Shown here piece by piece: positions 12,640-28,369 of a stretch of DNA of 64,000 nucleotides; positions within the stretch are counted from its first letter, which is position 1; the number at the start of each line of letters is the position of its first letter. Source of the stretch: Archivesica marissinica (taxonomy: Eukaryota; Mollusca; Bivalvia; Venerida; Vesicomyidae). The notes below the pieces were generated by a model. The model searched no databases, was not told the origin of the DNA, and worked only from the letters and a program-made list of their open reading frames with translations. Location: contig CM026391.1 of the NCBI GenBank assembly GCA_014843695.1, positions 41,392,598-41,456,597 of the forward strand. The letters are read 5' to 3'. The position numbers were made by a program, and so were the translations under genes.

Positions 12640-15055
12640 TGACAAGTGTACATAATCACATATCCAATGCACATATCCAACTGATATGTGTACACGGTCA
12701 CATATCCAATGCACATAACCAAGTGGCATGTGTACACAATCAAATATCCAATGCACATAACCAAGTGGCCTGTGTACACAATAAAATATCCAATGCACAT
12801 AACCAACTGACATGTGTACATAATCATATATCCAATGTACATATTCAGCTGGCATTTGTACATAGTCACATATCCAATGCACATATCCAACTGACAGGTG
12901 TACATAATCAATATCCAATGCACATATCCAACTGACATGTGTACATAATCACATATCCAATGCACATATCCAAGACATGTATACATAATATCATATCCAA
13001 TGTACATATTCAACTGATATGTGTACATAATCAAGATCCAATGCACATATCCAAATGACATGTGTACATAGTCACATATCCATTGCAAATAACCAACTGA
13101 TCTGTGTAAATAATCAAATATCCAATGCACATAGCCAAGTGGCATGTGTCCACAATCAAATATCCAATGCACATATCCAACTGACATGTGTACATAATCA
13201 CATATCCAATGCACATATCCAAGACATGTGTACATAGTCACATATCCAATGCACATATCCAACTGACATGTGTACATAATCACATATCCAATGCACATAT
13301 TCAAGACATGTGTACATAATCACATATCCAATGGACATATTCAACTGACATATGTACATACTCACATATCCAATGCACATATCCAACTGACATGTATACA
13401 TAATCACATATCCAATACACATATCCAAGACATGTGTACATAGTCACATATCCAATGCACATATTCAACTGACATGAGTACATAGTCACATATCCAATGT
13501 ACATGTTCAACTGGCATGTGTATATAATCAAGATCCAATGCACATATCCAACTGACATGTGTACAATGTCACATATCCAATGCACATATCCAACTCACAT
13601 GTGTACATACTTACATATCCAATGCACATATCCAACTGACATGTGTACATAATCACATATCCAATGTACATAGTCAACTGGCATGTGTACATAATCAAGA
13701 TCCAATGCACATATCCAACTGACATGTGTGCATATTCACATATCCAATGCACATAACCAACTGACATGTGTACATAATCACATATCCAATGCACATATCC
13801 AACTAACATGTGTATATAATCAAGATCCAATGCACATATTCAACTGACATGTGTACATAATCACATATCCAATGCACATATCCAACTGACATGTGTACAT
13901 AATCACATATCCAATACACATATCCATCTGACATGTGTACTTAATCACATATCCAATGCACATATCCAACTGACATGTGTACATAATCACATATCCAATG
14001 CACATATCCAATTGACAAGTGTACATAATCACATATCCAATGCACATATCCAACTGATATGTGTACATGGTCACATATCCAATGCACATAACCAAGTGGC
14101 ATGTGTACACAATCAAATATCCAATGCACATAACCAAGTGGCCTGTGTACACAATAAAATATCCAATGCACATAACCAACTGACATGTGTACCTAATCAC
14201 ATATCCAATGTACATATTCAACTGATATGTGTACATAATCACATATCCAATGCACATATCCAACTGGCATGTGTACATAATCACATATCCAATGCACATA
14301 TCCAACTGACATGTGTACATAATCACATATCCAATGCACATATCCAAGACATGTGTACATAATCACATATCCAATGCACATATCCAACTGTCATGTGTAC
14401 ATAATCACATATCCAATGTACATATTCAACTGGCATGTGTACATAATCACATATCCAATGCACATATCCAACTGACTTGTTTACATAATCACATATCCAA
14501 TGCACATATCCAACTCACATGTGTACATAATCACATATCCAATCCAATGCACATAGCCAAGTGGCATGTGTACACAATCAAATATCCAATGCACATTACC
14601 AACTGACATGTGTACCTAATCACATATTCAATGTACATATTCAACTGACATGTGTACATAATCACATATCCAATGTACATATTCAACTGGCATGTGTACA
14701 TAATCACATATCCAATGCACATATCCAACTGACATGTGTACATAATCACATATCCAATGTAATATCCAAGATATGTGTACATAGTCACATATCCAATGCA
14801 CATATCCAACTGACATGTGTACATAATCACATATCCAATGCACATATTCAACTGACATATGTACATAGTCACATATCCAATGAAACATATCCAACTGACA
14901 TGTGTACATACCCACATATCCAATGCACATATCCAAGACATGTGTACACAGTCACATATCCAATGCACATATCCAACTGACATGTGTACATAATCATGTA
15001 TCCAATGCACATATCCAAGACATGTGTACATAATCACGATCCAATGCACATATCC
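12640..15055 (+). repeat. Higher-order repeat S, copy 1 (about 2.4 kb)
   Basis: Starts at the TTGACAAGTG unit near 12637 and ends before the next such unit near 15056. Corresponding positions in copy 2 are 2,419 bp away at the left (12645 and 15064; 13031 and 15450), 2,460 in the middle and about 2,271 to 2,279 at the right (14323 and 16602). It contains a complete T segment, a second TTGACAAGTG unit near 14012, and the CCAATCCAATG and TGAAACAT markers. Confidence 0.82.
12918..14254 (+). repeat. Repeat family T, copy at 12.9-14.3 kb
   Basis: Carries the same ordered marker set as 9373-10737, 3,545 bp away at the left (9486 and 13031) and 3,504 at the right (10024 and 13528). The 41-bp step is one monomer missing in this copy near 13380, where the CAAGATCC unit present near 9860 is absent. 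Confidence 0.86.
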
Positions 15056-15336
15056 AATTGACAAGTGTACATAATCACATATCCAATGCACATATCCAAC
15101 TGATATGTGTACACGGTCACATATCCAATGCACATAACCAAGTGGCATGTGTACACAATCAAATATCCAATGCACATAACCAAGTGGCCTGTGTACACAA
15201 TAAAATATCCAATGCACATAACCAACTGACATGTGTACATAATCATATATCCAATGTACATATTCAGCTGGCATTTGTACATAGTCACATATCCAATGCA
15301 CATATCCAACTGACAGGTGTACATAATCAATATCTA

Positions 15337-16294
15337 ATGCACATATCCAACTGACATGTGTACATAATCACATATCCAATGCACATATCCAAGACATGTA
15401 TACATAATATCATATCCAATGTACATATTCAACTGATATGTGTACATAATCAAGATCCAATGCACATATCCAAATGACATGTGTACATAGTCACATATCC
15501 ATTGCAAATAACCAACTGATCTGTGTAAATAATCAAATATCCAATGCACATAGCCAAGTGGCATGTGTCCACAATCAAATATCCAATGCACATATCCAAC
15601 TGACATGTGTACATAATCACATATCCAATGCACATATCCAAGACATGTGTACATAGTCACATATCCAATGCACATATCCAACTGACATGTGTACATAATC
15701 ACATATCCCATGCACATATTCAAGACATGTGTACATAATCACATATCCAATGGACATATTCAACTGACATGTGTACATACTCACATATCCAAAGCACATA
15801 TTCAACTGGCATGTGTACATACTCAAGATCCAATGCACATATCCAACTGACATGTATACATAATCACATATCCAATACACATATCCAAGACATGTGTACA
15901 TAGTCACATATCCAATGCACATATTCAACTGACATGAGTACATAGTCACATATCCAATGTACATGTTCAACTGGCATGTGTATATAATCAAGATCCAATG
16001 CACATATCCAACTGACATGTGTACAATGTCACATATCCAATGCACATATCCAACTCACATGTGTACATACTTACATATCCAATGCACATATCCAACTGAC
16101 ATGTGTACATAATCACATATCCAATGTACATATTCAACTGGCATGTGTACATAATCAAGATCCAATGCACATATCCAACTGACATGTGTGCATATTCACA
16201 TATCCAATGCACATAACCAACTGACATGTGTACATAATCACATATCCAATGCACATATCCAACTGACATGTGTACATAATCAATATCCAATGCA
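15337..16294 (+). repeat. Repeat family T, copy at 15.3-16.3 kb
   Basis: Same ordered markers as the other T copies: 2,419 bp from the 12.9-kb copy at the left (13031 and 15450) and 2,460 at the right (13528 and 15988). It retains the monomer missing from the 12.9-kb copy. It runs into an indel-rich patch from 16374. Confidence 0.86.
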
Positions 16295-16373
16295 CATATT
16301 CAACTGACATGTGTACATAATCACATATCCAATGCACATATCCAACTGACATGTGTACATAATCACATATCCA

Positions 16374-16470
16374 TGCAAAACCAAGTGGCATGTGTAACAA
16401 CAAAATCCAATGACATAACCAAGGGCCTGGTACACAATAAAATATCCAATGCACATACAACGACATGTGT
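16374..16470 (+). repeat. Indel-rich patch in B monomers
   Basis: B-type monomers recognisable by ACAATAAAATATCC and GGCCTG have many missing bases (CATGCAAAACCAAG, GTAACAACAAAATCC, AAGGGCCTGGTAC). The homologous place near 14085-14170 is intact. Most simply this is low-quality consensus. Confidence 0.78.
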
Positions 16471-16811
16471 ACTAATCACATATCCAATGTACATATTCAA
16501 CTGACATGTGTACATAATCACATATCCAATGTACCTATTCAACTGGCATGTGTACATAATCACATATCCAATGCACATATCCAACTGACATGTGTACATA
16601 ATCACATATCCAATGAACATATCCAAGACATGTGTACATAATCACATATCCAATGCACATATCCAACTGTCATGTGTACATAATCACATATCCAATGTAC
16701 ATATTCAACTGGCATGTGTACATAATCACATATCCAATGCACATATCCAACTGATTTGTTTACATAATCACATATCCAATGCACATATCCAACTCACATG
16801 TGTACATAATC

Positions 16812-16975
16812 ACTATCCAAGCACATAGCCAAGTGGCATGTGTACACAATCAAATATCCAATGCACATAACCAACTGACATGTGTACCTAATCACATATT
16901 CAATGTACATATTCAACGACATGTGTACATAATCACATATCCAATGTACATATTCAACTGCATGTGTACATAATC
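16812..16975 (+). repeat. Second indel-rich patch in S copy 2
   Basis: Bases are missing in AATCACTATCCAAGCAC near 16810, ATTCAACGACATG near 16910 and TTCAACTGCATG near 16955, while the homologous positions near 14535-14700 are complete. In the intact homologue the first site is the CCAATCCAATG marker. Confidence 0.75.
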
Positions 16976-17290
16976 ACATATCCAATGCACATATCCAACT
17001 GACATGTGTACATAATCACATATCCAATGTACATATCCAAGATATGTGTACATAGTCACATATCCAATGCACATATCCAACTGACATGTGTACATAATCA
17101 CATATCCAATGCACATATTCAACTGACATATGTACATAGTCACATATCCAATGAAACATATCCAACTGACATGTGTACATACCCACATATCCAATGCACA
17201 TATCCAAGACATGTGTACACAGTCACATATCCAATGCACATATCCAACTGACATGTGTACATAATCATGTATCCAATGCACATATCCAAG

Positions 17291-20200
17291 ACATGTGTAC
17301 ATAATCACGATCCAATGCACATATCCAACTGACATGTGTACATAATCACATATCCAATGCACATATCCAAGACATGTGTACATAGTCACATATCCAATGC
17401 ACATATCCAACTGACATGTGTACATAATCACATATCCAATGCACATATTCAAGACATGTGTACACAGTCACATATCCAATGCACATATGAAACTGACATA
17501 TGTACATAATCACATATCCAATGGACATATTCAACTCACATGTGTACATACTCACATATCCAATGCACATATTCAACTGGCATGTGTACATACTCAAGAT
17601 CCAATGCACATATCCAACTGACATGTGTACATAATCACATATCCAATACAAATATCCAAGACATGTGTACATAGTCACATATCCAATGCACATATTCAAC
17701 TGACATGAGTACATAGTCACATATCCAATGTCATATTCAACTGGCATGTGTATATAATCAAGATCCAATGCACATATCCAACTGACATGTGTACAAAGTC
17801 ACATATCCAATGCACATATCCAACTCACATGTGTACATACTCACATATCCAATGCACATATCCAACTGACATGTGTACATAATCACATATCCAATGTACA
17901 TATTCAACTGGCATGTGTACATAATCAAGATCCAATGCACATATCCAACTGACATGTGTACATATTCACATATCCAATGCACATAACCAACTGACATGTG
18001 TACATAATCACATATCCAATGCACATATCCAACTAACATGTGAACATAATCAAGATCCAATGCACATATTCAACTGACATGTTTACATAATCACATATCT
18101 AATGCACATATCCAACTGACATGTGTACATAATCACATATCCAATGCACATATCCAATTGACAAGTGTACATAATCACATATCCAATGCACATATCCAAC
18201 TGATATGTGTACATAGTCACATATCCAATGCACATAGCCAAGTGGCATGTGTACACTATCTAATATCCAATGCACATAGCCAAGTGGCATGTGTACAGAA
18301 TCAAATATCCAATGCACATAACCAAGTGGCATGTGTACACAATCAAATATCCAATGAACATAACCAAGTGGCATGTGTACACAATCAAATATCCAATGCA
18401 CATAGCCAAGTGGCATGTGTACACAATCAAATATCCAATGCACATAATCAAGTGGCATGTGTACACAATCAAATATCCAATTCACATAGCTAACTGACAT
18501 GTGTACCTAATCACATATCCAATGTACATATTCAACTGACATGTGTACATAATCACATATCCAATGCACATATCGAAGACATGTGTACATAATCACATAT
18601 CCAATGCACATATCCAACTGTCATGTGTACATAATCACATATCCAATGTACATATTCAACTGGCATGTGTACATAATCACATATCCAATGCACATATCCA
18701 ACTGACATGTGTACATAATCACATATCCAATGCACAAATCCAACTCACATGTGTACATAATCACATATCCAATCCAATGCACATAGCCAAGTGGCATGTG
18801 TACACAATCAAATATCCAATGCACATAACCAACTGACATGTGTACCTAATCACATATTCAATGTACATATTCAACAGGCATGTGTACATAATCACATATC
18901 CAATGTAAATATTCAACTAGAATGTGTACATAATCACATATCCAATGCACATATCCAACTGACATGTGTACCTAATCACATATCCAATGTACAAATCCAA
19001 GATATGTGTACATAGTCACATATCCAATGCACATATCCAACTGACATGTGTACATAATCACATATCCAATGCACATATTCTACTGACATATGTACATAGT
19101 CACATATCCAATGAAACATATCCAACTGACATGTGTACATACCCACATATCCAATGCACATATCCAAGACATGTGTACACAGTCACATATCCAATGCACA
19201 TATTCAACTGACATGTGTACATACTCACATATCCAATGCACATATTCAACTGGCATGTGTACATACTCAAGATCCAATGCACATATCCAACTGACATGTT
19301 TACATAATCACATATCCAATACACATATCCAAGACCTGTGTACATATTCACATATCCAATGCAGATATTCAACTGACATGAGTACATAGTCACATATCCA
19401 ATGTACATGTTCAACTGGCATGTGTATATAATCAAGATCCAATGCACATATCCAACTGACATGTGTACAAAGTCACATATCCAATGTACATATCCAACTG
19501 ACATGTGTACATAATCAAGATCCAATGCACATATCCAACTGACATGTGTACATTGTCACATATCCAATGCACATATCCAACTGACATGTGTACATACCCA
19601 CATATCCAATGCACATTTCCAACTGACATGTGTACATAATCACATATCCAATGTACATATTCAACTGGCATGTGTACATAATCAAGATCCAATGCACATA
19701 TCTAACTGACATGTGTACATGGTCACATATCCAATGCACATATCCAACTGACATGTGTACATAATCACATATCTAATGCACATATCCAACTGACATGTGT
19801 ACATAATCACAAATCCAATGTATATATTCAACTGGCATGTGTACATAATCAAGATCCAATGCACATATCCAACTGACATGTGTACATATTGACATATCCA
19901 ATGCACCTATCCAACTGACATGTGAACATAATCACATATCCAATGCACATATCCAACTGACATGTGTACATAATCACATATCCAATGTACATATTCAACT
20001 AGCATGTGTACATAATCAAGATTCAATGCTACATATTCAACTGACATGTGTACATAATCACATATCCAATGCACATATCCAAATGACATGTGTACATACT
20101 CACATATCAAATGTACATATTCAACTGACATGTGTACATAATCAAGATCCAATGCACATATTCAACTGACATGTGTACATTATCACATATCCAATGCACA

Positions 20201-21320
20201 TAGCCAACTGACATGTGTACATAATCACATATCCAATGCACATATCCAACTGACATGTGTACATAATCATATATCCAATGCACATATCCAAGACATGTGT
20301 ACATAGTCACATATCCAATGCACATATCCAACTGACATGTGTACATAATCACATATCCAATATCCAACTGACATGTGTAAATAATCAATATACAATGCAC
20401 ATATCCAACTTACATGTGTACATAATCACATATCCAATGCACATATCCAAGACATGTGTACATAGTCACATATCCAATGCACATTACTAAGTGGCATGTG
20501 TACACAATCAAATATCCAATGCACATAACCAACTGACATGTGTACATAATCACATATCCAATATACATATTCAACTGGCATGTGTACATAATCACATATC
20601 CAATGCACATATCCAACTGACATGCGTACATAATCACATATCCAATGCATATATCCAAGACATGTGTACATAGTCACATATCCAATGCACATATCCAACT
20701 GTCATGTGTACATAATCACATATCCAATGTACGTATTCAACTGGCATGTGTACATAATCACATATCCAATATCCAACTGACATGTGTAAATAATCAATAT
20801 CCAATGCACCTATCCAACTGACATGTGTACATAATCACATATCCAATGCACATATCCAAGACATGTATACATATTATCATATCCAATGTACATATTCAAC
20901 TGATATGTGTACATAATCAAGATCCAATGCACATATCCAAATGACATGTGTACATAGTCACATATCCATTGCAAATAACCAACTGACATGTGTAAATAAT
21001 CAAATATCCAATGCACATAGCCAAGTGGCATTTGTCCACAATCAAATATCCAATGCACATATCTAACTGACATGTGTACATAATCACATATCCAATGCAC
21101 ATATCCAAGACATGTGTACATAGTCACATATCCAATGCACATATCCAACTGACATGTGTACATAATCACATATCCCATGCACATATTCAAGACATGTGTA
21201 CATAATCACATATCCAATGGACATATTCAACTGACATGTGTACATACTCACATATCCAATGCACATATTCAACTGGCATGTGTACATACTCAAGATCCAA
21301 TGCACATATCCAACTGACAT
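17291..21320 (+). repeat. Distant third copy of R, extended on the right
   Basis: Positions correspond to 4451 through about 8520 at a distance of 12,841 bp (4917 and 17758; 5258 and 18099), then 12,799 (6167 and 18966) and 12,801 (7106 and 19907; 8009 and 20810; 8489 and 21290). The 42-bp step is one monomer missing here near 18550. The 2-bp step is the deletion at 6583 in the other copy. The match continues about 1 kb beyond the end of the tandem R copy, so this is a separate, longer duplication event. Confidence 0.87.
18231..18497 (+). repeat. B-subfamily cluster in distant R copy
   Basis: Same ordered series of B monomers as at 5390-5656, 12,841 bp downstream. The last unit reads CACATAGCTAACTG instead of CACATAACCAACTG. 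Confidence 0.92.
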
Positions 21321-21599
21321 GTGTACATAATCACATATCCAATGTAAATATTCAACTGGCATGTGTACATAATCAAGATCCAATGCACATATCCAACTGA
21401 CATGTGTACATGGTCACATATCCAATGCACATATCCAACTGACATGTGTACATAATCACATATCCAATGCACATATCCAACTGACATGTGTACATAATCA
21501 CATATCCAATGTACATATTCAACTGGCATGTGTACATAATCACGATCCAATGCATATATCCAACTGACATGTGTACATATTGACATATCCAATGCACAT

Positions 21600-24500
21600 A
21601 TCCAACTGATATGTGTACATGGTCACATATCCAATGCACATAACCAAGTGGCATGTGTACACAATCAAATATCCAATGCACATAACCAAGTGGCCTGTGT
21701 ACACAATAAAATATCCAATGCACATAACCAACTGACATGTGTACCTAATCACATATCCAATGTACATATTCAACTGACATGTGTACATAATCACATATCC
21801 AATGTACCTATTCAACTGGCATGTGCACATAATCACATATCCAATGCACATATCCAACTGACATGTGTACATAATTACATATCCAATGAACATATCCAAG
21901 ACATGTGTACATAATCACATATCCAATGCACATATCCAACTGTCATGTGTACATAATCACATATCCATTGTACATATTCAACTGGCATGTGTACATAATC
22001 ACATATCCAATGCACATATCCAACTGATTTGTTTACATAATCACATATCCAATGCACATATCCAACTCACATGTGTACATAATCACATATCCAATCCAAT
22101 GCACATAGCCAAGTGGCATGTGTACACAATCAAATATCCAATGCACATAGCCAAGTGGCATGTGTACACAATCAAATATCCAATGCACATTACCAACTGA
22201 CATGTGTACCTAATCACATATTCAATGTACATATTCAACTGACATGTGTACATAATCACATATCCAATGTACATATTCAACTGGCATGTGTACATAATCA
22301 CATATCCAATGCACATATCCAACTGACATGTGTACATAATCACATATCCAATGTACATATCCAAGATATGTGTACATAGTCACATATCCAATGCACATAT
22401 CCAACTGACATGTGTACATAATCACATATCCAATGCACATATTCAACTGACATATGTACATAGTCACATATCCAATGAAACATATCCAACTAACATGTGT
22501 ACATACCCACATATCCAATGCACATATCCAAGACATGTGTACACAGTCACATATCCAATGCACATATTCAACTGACATGTGTACATAGTCACATATCCAA
22601 TGTACATATCCAACTGACATGTGTACATAATCAAGATCCAATGCACATATCCAACTGACATGTGTACATTGTCACATATCCAATGTACATATCCAACTGA
22701 CATGTGTACATAATCACATATCCATTGCACATATCTAACTGACATGTGTACATAATCACATATCCAATGTACATATTCAACTGGCATGTGTACATAATCA
22801 CGATCCAATGCATATATCCAACTGACATGTGTACATATTGACATATCCAATGCACATATCCAACTGACATGTGAACATAATCACATATCCAATGCACATA
22901 TCCAACTGACATGTGTACATAATCACATATCAAATGTACATATTCAACTGGCATGTGTACATAATCAAGATCCAATGCACATATCCAACTGACATGTGTA
23001 CATAATCACATATCCAATGCACATATCCAACTGACATGTGTACATAATCACATATCCAATGCACATATCCAACTGACATGTGTACATACTCACATATCAA
23101 ATGTACATATTCAACTGACATGTGTACATAATCAAGATCCAATGCACATATTCAACTGACATGTGTACATTATCAAGATCCAATGCACATATCCAACTGA
23201 CATGTGTACATAATCACATATCCAATGCACATATCCAACTGACATGTGTACATACTCACATATCAAATGTACATATCCAACTGACATGTGTACATAATCA
23301 AGATCCAATGCACATATTCAACTGACATGTGTACATTATCACATATCCAATGCACATAGCCAACGACATTTGTACATAGTCACATATCCAATGCACATAT
23401 CCAACTGACATGTGTACACAATCAAATATCCAATATCCAACTGACATGTGTAAATAATCAATATCCAATACACATATCCAACTTACATGTGTACATAATC
23501 ACATATCCAATGCACATATCCAAGACATTTGTACATAGTCACATATCCAATGCACATAACCAAGTGGCATGTGTACACACTCAAATATCCAATGCACATA
23601 ACCAACTGACATGTGTACATAGTCACATATCCAATATACATATTCAACTGGCATGTGTACATAATCACATATCCAATGCACATATCCAACTGACATGCGT
23701 ACATAATCACATATCCAATGCACATATCCAAGACATGTGTACATAGACACATATCCAATGCACATATCCAACTGACATGTGTACATAATCACATATCCAA
23801 TGTACATATTCAACTGGCATGTGTACATAATCACATATCCAATATCCAACTGACATGTGTAAATAATCAAGATCCAATGCACATATCCAAATGACATGTG
23901 TACATAGTCACATATCCATTGCAAATAACCAACTGACATGTGTAAATAATCAAATATCCAATGCACATAGCCAAGTGGCATGTGTCCACAATCAAATATC
24001 CAATGCACATATCCAACTGACATGTGTACATAATCACATATCCAATGCACATATCCAAGACATGTGTACATAGTCACATATCCAATGCACATATCCAACT
24101 GACATGTGTACATAATCACATATCCCATGCACATATTCAAGACATGTGTACATAATCACATATCCAATGGACATATTCAACTGACATGTGTACATACTCA
24201 CATATCCAATGCACATATTCAACTGGCATGTGTACATACTCAAGATCCAATGCACATATCCAACTGACATGTGTACATAATCACATATCCAATACACATA
24301 TCCAAGACATGTGTACATAGTCACATATCCAATGCACATATTCAACTGACATGAGTACATAGTCACATATCCAATGTACATGTTCAACTGGCATGTGTAT
24401 ATAATCAAGATCCAATGCACATATCCAACTGACATGTGTACAATGTCACATATCCAATGCACATATCCAACTCACATGTGTACATACTTACATATCCAAT

Positions 24501-24924
24501 GCACATATCCAACTGACATGTGTACATAATCACATATCCAATGTACATATTCAACTGGCATGTGTACATAATCAAGATCCAATGCACATATCCAACTGAC
24601 ATGTGTACATATTCACATATCCAATGCACATAACCAACTGACATGTGTACATAATCACATATCCAATGCACATATCCAACTAACATGTGTACATAATCAA
24701 GATCCAATGCACATATTCAACTGACATGTGTACATAATCACATATCCAATGCACATATCCAACTGACATGTGTACATAATCACATATCCAATACACATAT
24801 CCATCTGACATGTGTACTTAATCACATATCCAATGCACATATCCAACTGACATGTGTACATAATCACATATCCAATGCACATATCCAATTGACAAGTGTA
24901 CATAATCACATATCCAATGCACAT
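21600..24924 (+). repeat. Higher-order repeat V, copy 1 (about 3,325 bp)
   Basis: Positions correspond to the next copy at 3,325 bp over 21600-22975 (22083 and 25408; 22330 and 25655; 22464 and 25789) and at 3,458 bp further right (23867 and 27325; 24034 and 27492). Several hundred bases are identical between the copies around 22222-22850. It includes a TGAAACAT marker near 22477, a CCAATCCAATG marker near 22092 and a T segment. Confidence 0.87.
23860..24711 (+). repeat. Repeat family T, copy at 23.9-24.7 kb
   Basis: Ordered markers CCATTGCAAATAACC, GTGTCCACAATC, ATCCCATGCAC, ACATGAGTACATAG, TGTACATGTTC and ACAATGTCACAT. It corresponds to the 9.4-kb copy with the same internal spacing (9486 to 10024 and 23867 to 24405 are both 538 bp). 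Confidence 0.86.
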
Positions 24925-27770
24925 ATCCAACTGATATGTGTACATGGTCACATATCCAATGCACATAACCAAGTGGCATGTGTACACAATCAAATATCCA
25001 ATGCACATAACCAAGTGGCCTGTGTACACAATAAAATATCCAATGCACATAACCAACTGACATGTGTACCTAATCACATATCCAATGTACATATTCAACT
25101 GACATGTGTACATAATCACATATCCAATGTACCTATTCAACTGGCATGTGTACATAATCACATATCCAATGCACATATCCAACTGACATGTGTACATAAT
25201 CACATATCCAATGCACATATCCAAGACATGTGTACATAATCACATATCCAATGCACATATCCAACTGTCATGTGTACATAATCACATATCCAATGTACAT
25301 ATTCAACTGGCATGTGTACATAATCACATATCCAATGCACATATCCAACTGACTTGTTTACATAATCACATATCCAATGCACATATCCAACTCACATGTG
25401 TACATAATCACATATCCAATCCAATGCACATAGCCAAGTGGCATGTGTACACAATCAAATATCCAATGCACATAGCCAAGTGGCATGTGTACACAATCAA
25501 ATATCCAATGCACATTACCAACTGACATGTGTACCTAATCACATATTCAATGTACATATTCAACTGACATGTGTACATAATCACATATCCAATGTACATA
25601 TTCAACTGGCATGTGTACATAATCACATATCCAATGCACATATCCAACTGACATGTGTACATAATCACATATCCAATGTACATATCCAAGATATGTGTAC
25701 ATAGTCACATATCCAATGCACATATCCAACTGACATGTGTACATAATCACATATCCAATGCACATATTCAACTGACATATGTACATAGTCACATATCCAA
25801 TGAAACATATCCAACTAACATGTGTACATACCCACATATCCAATGCACATATCCAAGACATGTGTACACAGTCACATATCCAATGCACATATTCAACTGA
25901 CATGTGTACATAGTCACATATCCAATGTACATATCCAACTGACATGTGTACATAATCAAGATCCAATGCACATATCCAACTGACATGTGTACATTGTCAC
26001 ATATCCAATGTACATATCCAACTGACATGTGTACATAATCACATATCCATTGCACATATCTAACTGACATGTGTACATAATCACATATCCAATGTACATA
26101 TTCAACTGGCATGTGTACATAATCACGATCCAATGCATATATCCAACTGACATGTGTACATATTGACATATCCAATGCACATATCCAACTGACATGTGAA
26201 CATAATCACATATCCAATGCACATATCCAACTGACATGTGTACATAATCACATATCAAATGTACATATTCAACTGGCATGTGTACATTATCAAGATCCAA
26301 TGCATATATTCAACTGACATGTGTACACAATCAAGATCCAATGCACATATACAACTGACATGTGTACATAATCAAGATCCAATGCTACATATTCAACTGA
26401 CATGTGTACATAATCACATATCCAATGCACATATCCAACTGACATGTGTACATACTCACATATCAAATGTACATATTCAACTGACATGTGTACATAATCA
26501 AGATCCAATGCACATATTCAACTGACATGTGTACATTATCACATATCCAATGCACATAGCCAACTGACATGTGTACATAATCACATATCCAATGCACATA
26601 TCCAACTGACATGTGTACATACTCACATATCCAATGTACATATTCAACTGGCATGTGTACATAATCACATATCCAATATCCAACTGACATGTGTAAATAA
26701 TCAATATCCAATACACATATCCAACTTACATGTGTACATAATCACATATCCAATGAACATATCCAAGACATGTGTACATAGTCACATATCCAATGCACAT
26801 AACCAAGTGGCATGTGTACACAATCAAATATCCAATGCACATAACCAACTGACATGTGTACATAGTCACATATCCAATATACATATTCAACTGACATGTG
26901 TACATAGTCACATATCCAATATACATATTCAACTGGCATGTGTACATAATCACATATCCAATGCACATATCCAACTGACATGCGTACATAGTCACAAATC
27001 CAATGCACATATCCAACTGACATGTGTACAAAATCACATATCCAATGTACATATTCAACTGGAATGTGTACATAGTAACATATCCAATGCACATATCCAA
27101 CTGACATGTGTACATAATCATATATCCAATGTACATATTCAGCTGGCATTTGTACATAATCACATATCCAATGCACATATCCAACTGACAGGTGTACATA
27201 ATCAATATCCAATGCACATATCCAACTGACATGTGTACATAATCACATATCCAATGCACATATCCAAGACATGTATACATAATATCATATCCAATGTACA
27301 TATTCAACTGATATGTGTACATAATCAAGATCCAATGCACATATCCAAATGACATGTGTACATAGTCACATATCCATTGCAAATAACCAACTGACCTGTG
27401 TAAATAATCAAATATCCAATGCAAATAGCCAAGTGGCATGTGTCCACAATCAAATATCCAATGCACATATCCAACTGACATGTGTACATAATCACATATC
27501 CAATGCACATATCCAAGACATGTGTACATAGTCACATATCCAATGCACATATCCAACTGACATGTGTACATAATCACATATCCCATGCACATATTCAAGA
27601 CATGTGTACATAATCACATATCCAATGGACATATTCAACTGACATGTGTACATACTCACATATCCAATGCACATATTCAACTGGCATGTGTACATACTCA
27701 AGATCCAATGCACATATCCAACTGACATGTGTACATAATCACATATCCAATACACATATCCAAGACATGT
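24925..27770 (+). repeat. Higher-order repeat V, copy 2
   Basis: Direct tandem successor of 21600-24924. Between about 26300 and 27200 the order differs: it has a CCAATGCTACATATTC unit near 26387 and an extra module with TGCGTACATAGTCACAAATCC near 26983, also found at 9150 and 45365. Homology to copy 1 stops near 27765, where canonical monomers replace the ACATGAGTAC unit. Confidence 0.84.
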
Positions 27771-28369
27771 GTACATAATCACATATCCAATGCACATATC
27801 CAACTGACATGTGTACATAATCACATATCCAATGCACATATCCAACTGACATGTGTACATAATCAATATCCAATGCACATATCCAACTGGCATGTGTACA
27901 CAATCAAATATCCAATGCACATAACCAACTGACATGTGTACACAATCACATATCCAATGCACATAACCAACTGACATGTGTACATAATCACATATCCAAT
28001 GTACATATTCAACTGACATGTGTACATAATCACATATCCAATGCACATATCCAACTGACATGTGTACATAATCACATATCCAATGCACATATCAAGAATG
28101 TGTACAATCACATATCCAATGCACATATCCAACGACATTGCATATCACATATCCAATGCACAATTCCAACTGACATGTGTACATAATCACATATCCAATG
28201 CACATATCCAAGACATGTGTACACAATCACATATCCAATGCACATATCCAACTGACATGTGTACATAATCACATATCCAATGTACATATCCAACTGACAT
28301 GTGTACATAATCACATATCCAATGCACATATCCAAGACATGTGTACATAATCACATATCCAATGCACAT
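27771..28369 (+). repeat. Mostly canonical stretch with a short damaged patch
   Basis: Canonical and 40-bp CCAAGACATG monomers with two B-like units near 27885-27930. At 28085-28165 bases are missing (TATCAAGAATGTGTACAATCAC, CAACGACATTGCATATCAC), again resembling uncorrected sequence. Confidence 0.8.

Larger units (their letters stand above)
15056..17325 (+). repeat. Higher-order repeat S, copy 2 (about 2.3 kb)
   Basis: Follows copy 1 directly and carries the same modules in order. It lacks about four monomers in the middle and contains two indel-rich patches (16374-16470 and 16812-16975), which make alignment there uncertain. Its right end, with AATCATGTATCC and AATCACGATCC near 17266-17310, matches 14996-15050, then passes into the distant R copy. 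Confidence 0.8.
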
